This document shows, piece by piece, positions 45,530 through 57,182 of a DNA stretch of 64,000 nt. Made by a program: the position numbers and the translations under genes. This DNA is from Austropuccinia psidii (taxonomy: Eukaryota > Basidiomycota > Pucciniomycetes > Pucciniales > Sphaerophragmiaceae). Location: contig JALGQZ010000001.1 of the NCBI GenBank assembly GCA_023105745.1, positions 70,745,491 to 70,809,490 of the forward strand. Direction: 5' to 3'. A model generated the notes under the pieces. It was not told the DNA's origin. It did no database searches and saw nothing but the letters and a program-made list of their open reading frames with translations. Numbering within the stretch: the first letter of the stretch is position 1; the number at the start of each line of letters is the position of its first letter.

Positions 45530-46697
45530 TCAAAATTTCTTCAAGGCTTCTCTAAGCTTAACAACCATGGCTTCTTCATAAGCAACTGCCTCCTTGGCCA
45601 AAGCAATAGTAGGCTCCCCTGGAATAGCACTCTTCATAGCCTTATCAACAAACACCTCAGTCAAAGCATCAACTTCAGAAAATAAGGACATGACCACCTT
45701 CTTGTTCACCCTTTTCTGATCAGTGAAGTTTCCAGTTATATTCCAGGGGCGACGGGTTTCAAAGATTGATTCAGGTTCTGGAGAGATTGGGTCTCTGGAA
45801 GTGCTGGCCACAGGTGGTTGGATACTGGTAGAGGTAGAGGCAAGTGTGGATGGCCTGGTTGGGGATCTAATTGGAAGTTGAGGTGGTTGGGGGGACCTGA
45901 TCAATTCATTATTGGTGGTACTGGCTTGGACTGGGGATCGTGAAGGGGATTGAATTCTTCTTTTCTGGATTGGGGTAGTCATTTCAAGCTCTTCTCCATC
46001 AATCTCATCACTGCCTTTGGCATCAGTATCAATTTCATCTTGAACCACCAAATTTCTCTTTAATTTTCCAAGTTTTCCATCTTTCCTGGTGACCAAAATG
46101 GGAACCTCTGGGGCCACTCCAATGGGATTGCCTTGGGGTGAATGGATCCTCCACTGTTGGCCCAGGAACTGCTGGTATTATTCCATTGTTGGACACCTCT
46201 CATCCTGGATCCAGTCACTGAAGAAGAAGAAAAGAAACCATGGAAGTCAGTAACCCATCATTTTTATGACCAATCAACTCACAATTGGAGTGATCAGAGG
46301 TGGCATCAGAAGTTGGAGTTTCATCAATAGGAGCTTCCAACCCAAATCTTCCACCCTTCTTGATGCTTCTCCATAATATTCTGGGATTGTCTGGGAAATT
46401 GTGGTGGGCCTGAGAGCAGTTTCTTTTTCCAAGGTGGCAGAATTTGCACCTGGTGGAGCTGGCAGTAGCAGATTCAACACAAGGAACCCCCTTCCTCCAA
46501 CAATTGATGCAGGGTGGTTCAATAACTCTGACAGATTCAAAACCATTATAGGTTTTATTGATGTTCCAAATCTCTGTAGGGGCCATACTCTCTTCAGAAA
46601 GCTCCCTCAAGTTATCAAAGACACCAGCACCATAAAGTACAGAAGGTGGGGAATCAGAGTGATCAGAGTCACAAATGGAAGTCAGCTTTGAACTCAT
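45530..46697 (-). pseudogene. Antisense Zn2Cys6-like gene inside element A (frameshifted)
   Basis: On the strand opposite to gag-pol, exon 1 (46697-46283) starts MSSKLTSICDSD; I chose this ATG over the one 17 codons upstream because the extra residues are hydrophobic and unlike the rest. It holds six cysteines at C63, C66, C73, C84, C87 and C94, which fits the fungal binuclear zinc cluster spacing CX2CX6CX10CX2CX6C, with basic residues between them. A 65-nt intron follows. Exon 2 (46217-45530) encodes an acidic patch, a Ser/Pro-rich linker and a helical end (AYEEAMVVKLREALKKF), but at least one frameshift near 46100-46200 separates it from exon 1. From memory, similar predicted proteins are common in A. 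psidii. DNA binding is inferred only from the cysteine pattern; a retroviral-type zinc fold is an alternative. Element D lacks this gene. Confidence 0.62.
46218..46282 (-). other. 65-nt intron of the antisense gene
   Basis: The minus strand reads CCAATT|GTGAGTTG ... TTCTTCTTCAG|TGACTGG. It has a good donor, a long pyrimidine tract before CAG and a possible branch site (TTACTGAC). Splicing bypasses the stop TGA that otherwise ends exon 1 directly after CAG. Intron-like signals on this strand support real transcription in that direction. Confidence 0.66.
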
Positions 46698-46836
46698 CTT
46701 CAAGTCAAGATTCAAAGCCAAGACCAAGCAAATCATGGAAAAGTCCAATTCAGAAAGTCAAATATGGCAATTTGAACTTCAAGAACAGAGTGAAGCACAA
46801 GAAAATAGAAGAAGTCATCATCAAAAACTGTTTCAT

Positions 46837-47262
46837 TGGCTAAATTGGCCATTTTAAGGCATTTGCACATTTTTGCACATTTTGCCCATTTGGCACATAG
46901 TGCCATCAAAACATCTTCAAATTACCTGAAAATCCTTCAAACATCAAAAACCAAAGAAAAATGGTGGGATTGGTGCATTTGTGCATTTTGTGCATTTTGC
47001 ACATTTCTGACTAATTCATGTTCAAAACCTTCAAAACTTTATTTAATTGGATAAAATCATCAAATTATGTCATTTTAATCATATTGACATATTTGCGCAT
47101 TTTGCACATTTTTGCACATTTTGTGCATTCCTGGCTATTACTTCTTCATAATCATGAAGAATTGCCAAAAACAGCAAGTTCAATCAAAAAATCTTCAAAA
47201 CCTTGAATATCTTGCATTTTGTGCACTTTTGCGCATTTTGTGCATTTTGGCCATTTTGGCCA
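46837..47262. repeat. Four degenerate ~120-bp repeats with TTTTGCACA clusters
   Basis: Clusters of TTTGCACATTT / TTTTGTGCATT lie at about 46860-46905, 46972-47010, 47090-47130 and 47214-47262, roughly 120 bp apart. Each is followed by an A-rich spacer containing CTTCAAA-type words. They lie directly upstream of the antisense gene start (46697, minus strand), so they could be its promoter elements. They are inside element A. Confidence 0.65.
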
Positions 47263-47706
47263 AAAAACCCCATAAAACAACAATTTGGGGGGAATTCAAG
47301 GAGCTCTGAAATAGTCCAAAGCAAGAAAAAAAAAGCCAATTTTGGCCCAACCTCAAAATGTAGACAATTTGATGAAAAAAGCAGTGGGTTCTTAGGACAT
47401 AGACCTGAAGTCACCTTTTATCATGAGCCATGAGGACTCAAGACAAATTGAATGGAGAACTCTGCAATAAGAAGAAGATCAAAAATAGAAGAAAAGGAGG
47501 AAGTGAAGAACGTTCAAAGAAGGGGAGAAGAATCATAATCAAGTCAAAAAAGAAGGACCTACAAGTTTTGAAGATTAAAGGGTTTGGGATTATGATTTAT
47601 GAAGAGGAATTATGAGGGATAAAAATTGGGTAATTGGGGGAAGAAACTACAGTTGATCTTATCAAGAGTCACTATTCTTATGGTGCTCAGAGCTCACCAC
47701 TTTCAT

Positions 47707-47717
47707 GAGGGGGGTAA
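47707..47717 (+). promoter_or_regulatory. Polypurine tract of element A
   Basis: GAGGGGGGTAA precedes the 3' LTR start TGTCACAG, as expected for plus-strand priming. Confidence 0.7.
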
Positions 47718-48441
47718 TGTCACAGCCATGGAGACAGGCAGGGCATTACCACTAATTACTAATGGAAAATCTTCCAACACTTAATCAGCAAGGGGTTTCA
47801 TGGAAGACTCACCAAATACAGTTCCAAACCTCAATACAGCTCAATGCAGGAAAAACCCAAATACAGGATTCACCAAATACAGGCCTGCTGTCAATACAGC
47901 TGCAAATACCTGTATTGAGTCAAATATCTGTATTGGATACACCAATACAGTTTCAAATCTCAAATACAGGTTTCTCAATCATACAATCATGGTTTCTCAA
48001 CACTCAAACTCCAGGCTGGCACTTTTTCACATACACCAGCCCCCTTTCACCCACCTGGGGGTTTTTCCCCCAGTTAATTGAAATATTGGATTTATTATTT
48101 AATATCATTTTATTTCTCATTAAGAAATATTATTTTATTAATTATTAAGTTAGTCTTTGCCTTCCCTCACCTGTTCAGTAGAGTCCTGGTGGCCATATCC
48201 TTTATTAATCCTTTTCTCTTTTCTGAACAGGTTGAAACAGTGATACAGGATTATTTGTAGTTGGCTCTTTATTATTGCTTTTGTTTTTCTCTCATATCTC
48301 TTAATGTTTATTATTTTATGACTAGGAATTTATTCTCTTATTTCATTACTCTTATCAATTGAGTATTTATTCTGAGCCCTCCATAAGTAAGTCTATTCAC
48401 TGAGTGCCAGGCCCTCTTTATTTAGAAGAGCCCCTGTGACA
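47718..48441 (+). repeat. 3' LTR of element A (724 bp)
   Basis: It has the same length and ends as the 5' LTR at 17287-18010, with roughly 5 percent differences by eye. It is followed by TTTTT (48442-48446), which matches the five bases before the 5' LTR. Confidence 0.95.
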
Positions 48442-48484
48442 TTTTTATTATTTTCCCCATATTAGATCATTAAAGTGTCCTCAT

Positions 48485-48950
48485 TGAGGTCCAGAGCTGC
48501 AGAAAGTGCCTTCACTTGGGCTCTGGAGCTGAAGCAAGTAGCTACATTTGAGGTTTGTAGTTTAAGTAAGTACCCCCATTTGAGCTCTGGTTTTGAAGTA
48601 TGAAACCCCACAAGAGGTGCAGAGTTGCAGTAAGTCCACCCCCTGGATGTCTGGCGCTGCAACAAGTACCCCTGCTTGGGGTCCGTATCTGAAGTGAGTA
48701 CCCCCACTTGGGGTCTGGAGCTGATATGAGTGCCCCTTCTTGAGGTCAGGGGTTGCAGTAAGTACCCCCACTTGAGGTCTGAAGTTGCAGTTTGTAACTC
48801 TACACGAGGTCTGGAGTGCAGTATGTAACCCCACAAGAGGTCTGGAGGTGGAGTAAGTACCCCCACTTAAAGTCCAGAGTTTCAGTAAGTACCCCTGTTT
48901 GAGGTGTGGAAAAGCAGTAAGTACCCCTTCTTGAGGTCCAGAGCTGCAAT
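48485..48950. repeat. Degenerate 32-bp minisatellite, about 15 copies
   Basis: The consensus is close to GAGGTCTGGAGCTGCAGT followed by AAGTACCCCCACTT. Units are 32 bp with occasional 31-bp copies and strong sequence divergence. It is markedly more GC-rich than its surroundings. Minus-strand open frames across it (48462-48957) result from the repeat. Confidence 0.88.
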
Positions 48951-49179
48951 TAATCATTCCTTCTACTTAGTGCCACTTCTTGAACAGTGATTTTCCCTGT
49001 TGATGAATGCAACATGAAAATAGAATGAAGTGCCCTTTAATTCTTCTTGAAACCTGCATGCCTTTCTGGTGCTTAATGGCAGAGTGACTCCAAGTCAAAC
49101 ACCTGCGCTTGAAGCCTGATTCACCCTGGTGATTGATTGTAGCCTATTTGGTTGTGTCAAATATACCTCAAGGCTCACA
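48951..49179. other. Spacer ending in a third LTR C-type terminal motif
   Basis: No gene is visible. The last 36 bp or so (CCTATTTGGTTGTGTC then AAATATACCTCAAGGCTCACA) resemble the ends at 6636 and 32790, but nothing further left looks like LTR C. Either it is a truncated fragment or the motif belongs to a different, shorter repeat. Confidence 0.35.
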
Positions 49180-52100
49180 AAAAGCCTGTGTTCACTTTAA
49201 AGCTTGGAAGCTGAAATTGGATAAAAAAAAATTCAAGGAACATCAAAACCTTGGACCAAAAACAATCCATATTTACAGTAAATAAAAAAGTCAAAATTTC
49301 CAACCTAACTAAGCTATTAAAAGAGAAATAAACTCAATCAATAAGCCCCTTTAAAAAATTTAGAAGAGTTATGAAATTATCTTTGGATCAATTTCAATCT
49401 TCTTTATCTTATTTAATTTATTCAAATAATTTATCAAAATCATTTTTTCTTATTGAGATAGTCATTATCCACAACAGCATAAATTTTGTATAAATCTAAT
49501 CCTTGAACCTATCTAAAAGGGATATATTATTTCACCAAATTCTGGTTAATACATGTAAATTTTTATTAAAAAAATTTTTGAATATATCTGTTTTTATAAA
49601 TCAATCAGTTCCTTAACATTTATCAAAATTCAAAACTAAAAACCCAAAACAGCTGTGTGGGCCTTACTTAATCAAAATGAATTTTTCTCTAAAGTTATTT
49701 TTGCTTTATAAAGAAGAAATTGGCTTATAATGTTACTTTTATTATAATACCTCCTTTGCAAAGCAATATTCACATATATATATATATATATATATTTATT
49801 ATCAAAGTCTATAAGGCTTTTTTATTACAAAAATCCTTCAATTTAAGATATATCAAAAATGATTTTCATAATTTTGGGGGAGGAGGAGTATTTGTAATTT
49901 ATTTTTGAAATCTAAATTAAATTATTTTTGGATCACTACAAACAATTAAGTAGCAAATTACATTCCAATTCAACTTTTTCAATTTTCAAAATAATGATAT
50001 TTCAATTATTATTTCAAAAATTTGAAGAGAATTTAAACTCAATAACCTTTTATTCTCATCTTTGAAAAAATAAAATTTACAAAAAGTCAAAATTAGTTTG
50101 TTTTTAAAAGTTTCTTGGACATATTTTAAGTAAAAGTAAATTGTTTAAAAAAAACTCTTATTTCATTTTATTTAATTTTTAAGGGGGCTGGGGTAAATAA
50201 TAAATATTTGAATTAGTTGGAGCCATCTTTAAATTTAATTAATTCAGTATCAATAAGCTAAACTTAATTTAATTTAATTATTTTTCTTCAAAATGGTAAA
50301 CTCATTAAGACTTAGATACCTGAATTTGATCTCATATAAAGAAAATTGAAAAAGAGACAATATGAATTTTATAGGTAGTTTCTAAACAAATACCTAAATT
50401 TTTCTAAATAAGAATGGTATTGGTTTCAATTTGGCAAAAAAGTTACTAAACAAATTTCTCCATCTTTCTAAATAAATTCTGGAATTCCCCCTTCTTTTCT
50501 GGCCCAATTCTAGGCCAAAATTGATTTTGACCATTTTTTTTAAGAAAAAATGAATAAAAAACATTTTCAGAAAAAAGTAAAAAAAACTTATTTTTTCTTT
50601 GAAAAAAGTGAAATATATCAAAAGGAAATATCTCCTTTCTTTGGAATATTATGAAGCTCCAACCAAACAATTGAGAGTTAGGCCTATTAATTGCCCCTTT
50701 TCTTATGCTCCAGTTTTTTTTACTTTCTTTTCTCAATTTCAATTTTTTTTGGGGGGAGAATTTCATGATAAATGGCCTTTTGGGAAAAAACACTCCTATT
50801 TTTCATATAAAATTCCCCATTTTTGGAAGTTTTCCTTGCCAATTTCCTTTCCCCCCATATCCCCTAATAACATAATAACTCAATTTTTTTAATTTTGTTC
50901 ACTTGATATCTATTTACTTGAATTTTTTATAATATAAAACTTGTCTGAAAGAAGATCAGAAACCTTTGAGGCCATTTGAGATATTTTTAATAATTTCTCA
51001 AGGGATCAAGTTTATTATGTGGCATCCTAGAGTTCAAATAAAAATAAAGATAAGGTTTAGATATTTGGATAATTTTTACAGGGAAAACCCCAAGGAAAAA
51101 GATAAATCTCAAATTAATCAGACTTCCATCTAAGACTCTATTCTCAAAAATCTTTGAGAAAAATAACTTGAACCCTCAAAATGAAAAAACCCAAAAAAAC
51201 ATGAATCCAGAAACATAATTATGCCTCATAAATAATCTAGGAATATTTCACCTCAGGAAACCTCCGAAAATTATGGCTTTCCGCAGGAAGATTTAATAAT
51301 GGATTTGTATTATAATGAAAGGCTCAAATACCTGTCATTCTTTGAGACATCTATAATCAGAGGAATGAAATACTAAAGGATAAAACTCAAGTAAAAGGAT
51401 CAATTATTTCCTAATTGAAAACTTGACTAAATAAAATTACTTGTGGTACTTCAAAAGAAGCTCAAATTATCATATTCAAAGCTTGTTTTTTACTCTCCCA
51501 ATGAATTTCACACTCCCTGAATACTTTTCTTGGTTCTTCTTTATAAAATTTAATTAAAAAACCAAAAAGTATAGAGTCTTCTTATTCCATATTTCTAGCT
51601 TAATCTTCACAAATGAAAATTTCTCTCAGTACTTTTTTTTACTCAAAAAAAAAAAGCTTATAAATCTTATAGCTGTGTTTTTTAAAAGTACACTCATTTG
51701 AAGAAAAAAAATGAAATAAGAAAACTACATTAATTATCACTCATTTCTAATTTTGTCTTCAATTAATAATATAGAAAATCCTTATCAAAGTACAAAGATA
51801 GTCTTATGAAGTTGGAACATCAATATATATATGCTATGGTTATGTATCAAGATTTTTTGAATGTAGAATTCTTATTTATAAGCTCATGAGCTTGTGTAAT
51901 GAATTCAATTATTTACTTTTACCTTTCTATTTATCTTTCTTTCATAATAATAATTGATATTTTCTTGTTTCTTTTTTATCTTAAAGGCTTTATATTGTTC
52001 ATTTGAAAAAAAAATACTTGATAATAATTTTAAGAAAAATTGATTAAAAATGTTAAAAATAAATAGTAAGAAAACTATTTTTTAGATATATGGCTTTCAT

Positions 52101-52980
52101 TTAAGCATGAATTTATACCTTCTTAGACAAACAAGTTTTCATCTTCATAGTAAATTTATCCAACTGAATGATAAAAATATTTATTTAAAATTCAACTGTA
52201 ACACTTTTTGAGTTATTAAAAGCTATCACTATTTCCTTGTAGAAAGTTTTACTTGTATAATTAACAAAATATCCCATTCAATCATATTTCATTTAACAAA
52301 GCCATTTCCTCACCTTCACTATTTCAGTAAAAAATATTACATCATACCATCCAAAAAGAAAATGATAATCACAAAATTGAGTCACACAAATGAGATTTCA
52401 CCAACACATGTATTTAGAATATCAAGGAATAAAATTAAAATTTTCTATCAAAATATTTTTTTAAACAAACAGGAGTTTAAAAAAGTTAATATTTTGAAAC
52501 TAAATGTAATTTAAAACTACTAGTAAGAATCTTTTATTTATGTGATTAATCAAATAAAATTTTAATAATGTAATTATATAATTTAATTTGAAATACTTTA
52601 GCTAGAATATAATAATGAAGATATTGAAGAGAAATAAAGAAGAAAAGAAAATTTTTAATAAAATTGTAGAAGGATCATTTTAAAGGCTTATTACAGATAT
52701 TACCTTAATTCATGTTAATTTCTGAGATTTCTTTACTGGTAAGTCAAATCTTATTATTTGGTTCATCCCTAAAATCTAGAATATAAGTTTTAATAAATCA
52801 TAACTTTTGAAAAGAAATTCCTAGTATTAACCAATTTAGTATAAAATAAATTCAAAAATTTAATCATCAATATTTGAAAATGTTGAGAAAAATTTCAAAA
52901 TAAGAAGAAGATAAATATCAAACTTACAAAATTAGAAGAAAATATTAATAAATTTAACATTCATTAGACTTTAAATAGTC
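49180..52980. other. AT-rich intergenic sequence, no supported gene
   Basis: Composition drops sharply in GC at about 49.2 kb. There is a (TA)n run at 49774-49795. Short frames around 50394-50892 on both strands are Lys/Phe-rich products of base composition. I recognise no transposon ends, tRNA or protein domain. Confidence 0.6.
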
Positions 52981-55900
52981 TTAGAGTCTCAATTTGATAA
53001 CCTAAAAATTTTTTTTTTTTCGTTTATCCCTCTACTAGTGATTCAAAATCTTTACCATCACTTTTTTAGTTCTATTATATTTATCTCAAAAAATTAAATT
53101 TTAAATCCAATTAAAAGGAAAAATAATAACCAAAAAAAAAAAATTAAACATTTGTCAAAATCAAGAATATTCCAATTTATAACTGTAAGATAATTAAAAG
53201 AATAATATTTTAATTTTTTTTTTCTCTATGAAGATTTCCATTTAAACTATTATACCAATAGTTAATTCTATAAATATTTATTTTTCGTTATGTGTTTTCA
53301 AAAAAAAAAAAAAAAAAAAAATCACTATTATTGATTTGGATTATTAAAAAATGTTTTCAGATTGAAATTATTTTTATAAATAATTTATAAAATAAAGAAT
53401 TGAAACCTTTAAATGATTAATTTAAATTAAAATTATTTTTAAATAATTTTAATTTATTCTATTTAAAAACTGTAAAAAAAAAAAAATATTTCAAGAGTTT
53501 AAATAATACTTATTGGAATAAATTTAAAAATAATTAAAGCCCTTTTCCAATTAATTTAAAAAAAAAAAAATATATTTGAAAATAATTTAATTATATTAAT
53601 AAGTTTTATTTATTTTTTTTTCTTTAAAAAAATTAAATTTATATTTTATTAATAAAAAATTCAATTTAAAATATATATATATTAAATTTCCTTTTTTTTT
53701 TTTTTTATTTTCTATTATTATTCTGATTTTTTTTTTTTACTTAATGATTTTCCTTAAAACAAAAAAAAAATAAACTTATCTTTATTTAATTTTATCAAAA
53801 AATCTATAAATATGTTTTTTAACTTAAAATTATAATTTTTTTTTAAAAAAAAAAATTCCATTAGCTCTAATTACTTTAAATTTCAATTCAAATTCTATAC
53901 CTTAGAATTTGAGATTGTTTAAAAAAAATTTAGATATAATATTCTTCTGTATTTTTTCTATCTTCAGAAATTTTTAAAGAAAGTTAAAGTTCTTACTTTA
54001 TTATAATTTTATTTTGATTATCTTATTTCACAAATCATTTAATTAAAAAATACCTACTCTTTCTTTAGTGTATTTTTTTGTTTTTCTATTATTATAATAA
54101 GAAATTTCTTTTGATTATTTTTTTTTATTAAACACTAATTTTGTGAAAAAAAAAACAGTTTAAATGAAAGTTAGAAAGCTTCATGTAAAATAGAACTTTA
54201 TCAGTTTAAATAATAAACCTATAATTTAGGGTATTTTGTTTATTTCTCAAAGATTTCTATTCTAATGGTAGGCTTTATATCAATTTTAACACATTTTAAT
54301 CTAATTTAAGACTTAAAAAAAAAAAACTTTATTTTTATAACAAAAAAAAAAGTTTTTCTGTAAATTTTTGGTTATAGAATTCTTAAGAAGATTAATTTTT
54401 TGTTAAATATTTATAAATATTTTATAAACTTTAATTGAAATAATTAACTTTAACCACAGTAAGAAATACCCCCTTTTTTTTCTTTTTTGGGGGATGGGAG
54501 AAAAGATTCAAAAAAAAAATTAATAAATGATACTTAAAGATAAATTTCAATTTTTTAAAGTTATTATTTATTTATTTCTTAATAAAATTAAAAAACTTTC
54601 ATTTTTTTCAATTTTTTATTTTCATAAAAATAATAAAATTTACAAAAAAAAAAAAAAAAAAGGCCTCACAAAAAAAAATTGAAGTAATTTTTTTTTTTTT
54701 TTTTTAAGTTACCTTGTTGAAATTATTAAATAATTTTTAATATTTGAAAAAAAAAAATAGATTCTATTAAACTATTATAATATTATTAACTTTCTTTAAA
54801 AAAAAAAAACAAAAAAACAATATATTTTCCTTTATTATTTAAAATTGAACAATTCTATATTATTATTATTATTATTATTATTAAAACGGGTTCCAAAACA
54901 TTTCAAATCTTATACTAAAATAAAGTGATAGTTCTTTTATTTTAGGGAAATCCTAGATAAAAAAAAAAAAAAAAAAAAAAAAAACCATAATTTTTTTAAA
55001 TATAAAATTTTTTTTTTTTAAAACTTATTAATAATTTTGATTTAAATTAAATTTGAATTTTTTTTTCATTTTTTTTTTTTTATATAGTTAAATTATATAA
55101 TTATTTCCTTTAAATTAAATATATAAAAAAAAAAAATAATAATAATTTTTTATTTTTTTTTTGTTTTGAGAAAAAAAAAATTGATTTTAATGTAATCAAT
55201 TTCTTTATTAAAAAAAATAAATAAAAATAAATAAAAATAAATAAAAAATAAATAAAAATAAATAAAAAATAAATAAAAAATAAATAAAAATAAATAAAAA
55301 ATAAATAAATTATTTATTTATATTTTATTATTTAAAAAAAATTAATTTTTTAATTAATAAATTTTAAAATAATGAATTTTAATAAATTTTTATTATTAAA
55401 TATATAAATAAATAATTAATTTAAAAAAAAAAAATTAAAAAAAATATTAAATCATTTTAAATAGAATTAAATAAAATTTAAAAAGAAATTAATAAAAAAA
55501 AAAAAAAAATTTTTTTTTTTTTTTTTTTAAGAAATTGAAAATTATATAATAATTATATTATTATAAAAAAGTTCTTTATTTTATTAACATCCCAAAAAAA
55601 AATTAAAATTACTTTTATTAAAACTAACTTGACTTTAAAGAATTGAAATTGTTTTTTTTTTTTTAATAAAAAAATTTAATTTTATAAAATATTTTAATTT
55701 TCATTTAAAAATATTATATTTTTAACTTAAAAAAAAAAAAAAAAAAAATTATGATTTAAAGATATAAAAATAATTAATATTTTAAGTTTATAATTGTTAT
55801 AAATTCTAAGGATTAAAATTTAATGAATTAATTTATTAAAAAAAAAAGTATTATTTTTTAATTTTAATTTTAAATTGATTTTAAATATTTTTAGAGTAAA

Positions 55901-57141
55901 AAGATTAATAATTATTGACTAAGATATCAAAAAAAAAAAAAGATTTTTTTCAAATTAAAATTTGAATTAAAAAATTGAAGGAAGGAATAAATAAGTTAAT
56001 GAGATTTATTTTTTATATAATAATTTATTAAGAAAAAATTTTAAAAGATTCAGTAGACTTAATTTTTTTTGTTTTTTGATTTAAGATTTAATTTTTGAAT
56101 TTCATAAATGATATGAATTTGAAAAATATGATTGTAAAAATTCATTAATAGTGATAAACAAAAATTAAGAAATTAAAAGATGAAAAAAAATTACTAAATA
56201 TGAGTAAAGAAAGAATATTAAAATAAACTCTTACTTAAAAAACAAAGTTTAATAAAATTTTGTTTAATAGGAAAATTCAAAATAAAAGGGAGTTTATATT
56301 AAAAAAAAAAAAAGTATAATAGTCAATGAGATTTTTAGAAAGAAAAATGGGAAAAAGAGTTTAAATTCAAAGAGAATTAGTTGAATATGAAAATTACCAT
56401 TTCATGATTGGGTTAATTAAATCTCATTCATGAGCTTATTAAACAAAAAATGAACTTTAATGGATTTTATAATTAATATATGTGTTTTTTTATTAAATTC
56501 AATTAAATTATTAAATAATCTAAATTTTTTTTTCAAATTAAATTTACAAAACTTACTTTTTTTTTTTTTTTTGAAAAGATTAAAAAAAAAAATTAAAAAA
56601 ATAAAAAAATAAATAAATGAAAATTAATTTGATTTAAAACAAACAAAAAAAATGAAACAAAAAAATAAAAATAAAAAATAAAAATCAAAAATTTTAATTT
56701 TCAGTTTTTATTTTTCAATTTTTTTTAAAAATTCTTTTAAAGATTAATTATAAATAAATAATTATAAATCATAAATAATAAATGAATTATTTATTTATTT
56801 TATTTTTTTTTTTTAAAAAAAAAAGAAAAACCAAAAAAACCAAAAAAACCTTTTTTTTAATTAAATTACTATTAATAATTCTTTTTTTTTTTTTATTAAG
56901 ATTTTTTCATATAAATATATATATATATTATTATTATTTTCAATTTTTTTTTTTAAGTTAAATAAATAAGCTTACATAATATAAATATAAATATAAATAT
57001 ATATATATATATATTTATTTAATTTTAATATTTCTATTTTATTTTCTTTATAAATTATTCAAATATTATTATTTTTTTTGTTTTCAAAAAGTATATATAT
57101 ATATATATACTGTTAAATTATAAATTCTTAAAGTTTCTTGT

Positions 57142-57182
<41 letters not shown>

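Larger units (their letters stand above)
17287..48441 (+). mobile_element. Element A: Ty3/Gypsy chromovirus split by nested insertions
   Basis: Two 724-bp LTRs (17287-18010 and 47718-48441) bound the element and are flanked by an exact 5-bp duplication TTTTT (17282-17286, 48442-48446). Internal order is leader, gag, protease, [B1 insertion 20777-41948], RT, RNase H, integrase, chromodomain, an antisense gene, purine tract. Removing the insertion and its extra 5-bp copy leaves about 9.98 kb. By eye the two LTRs differ at roughly 5 percent of positions, which makes A older than the B elements inside it. Gag and pol carry many stops and shifts. Confidence 0.95.

Noticed and set aside
48485..48950. 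CRISPR array
   Set aside because: Units are contiguous and diverged without unique spacers, and the genome is eukaryotic.
48462..48957. Minus-strand frames of 134 and 131 residues
   Set aside because: They lie over the 32-bp minisatellite and repeat with its period, and neither resembles a known protein.
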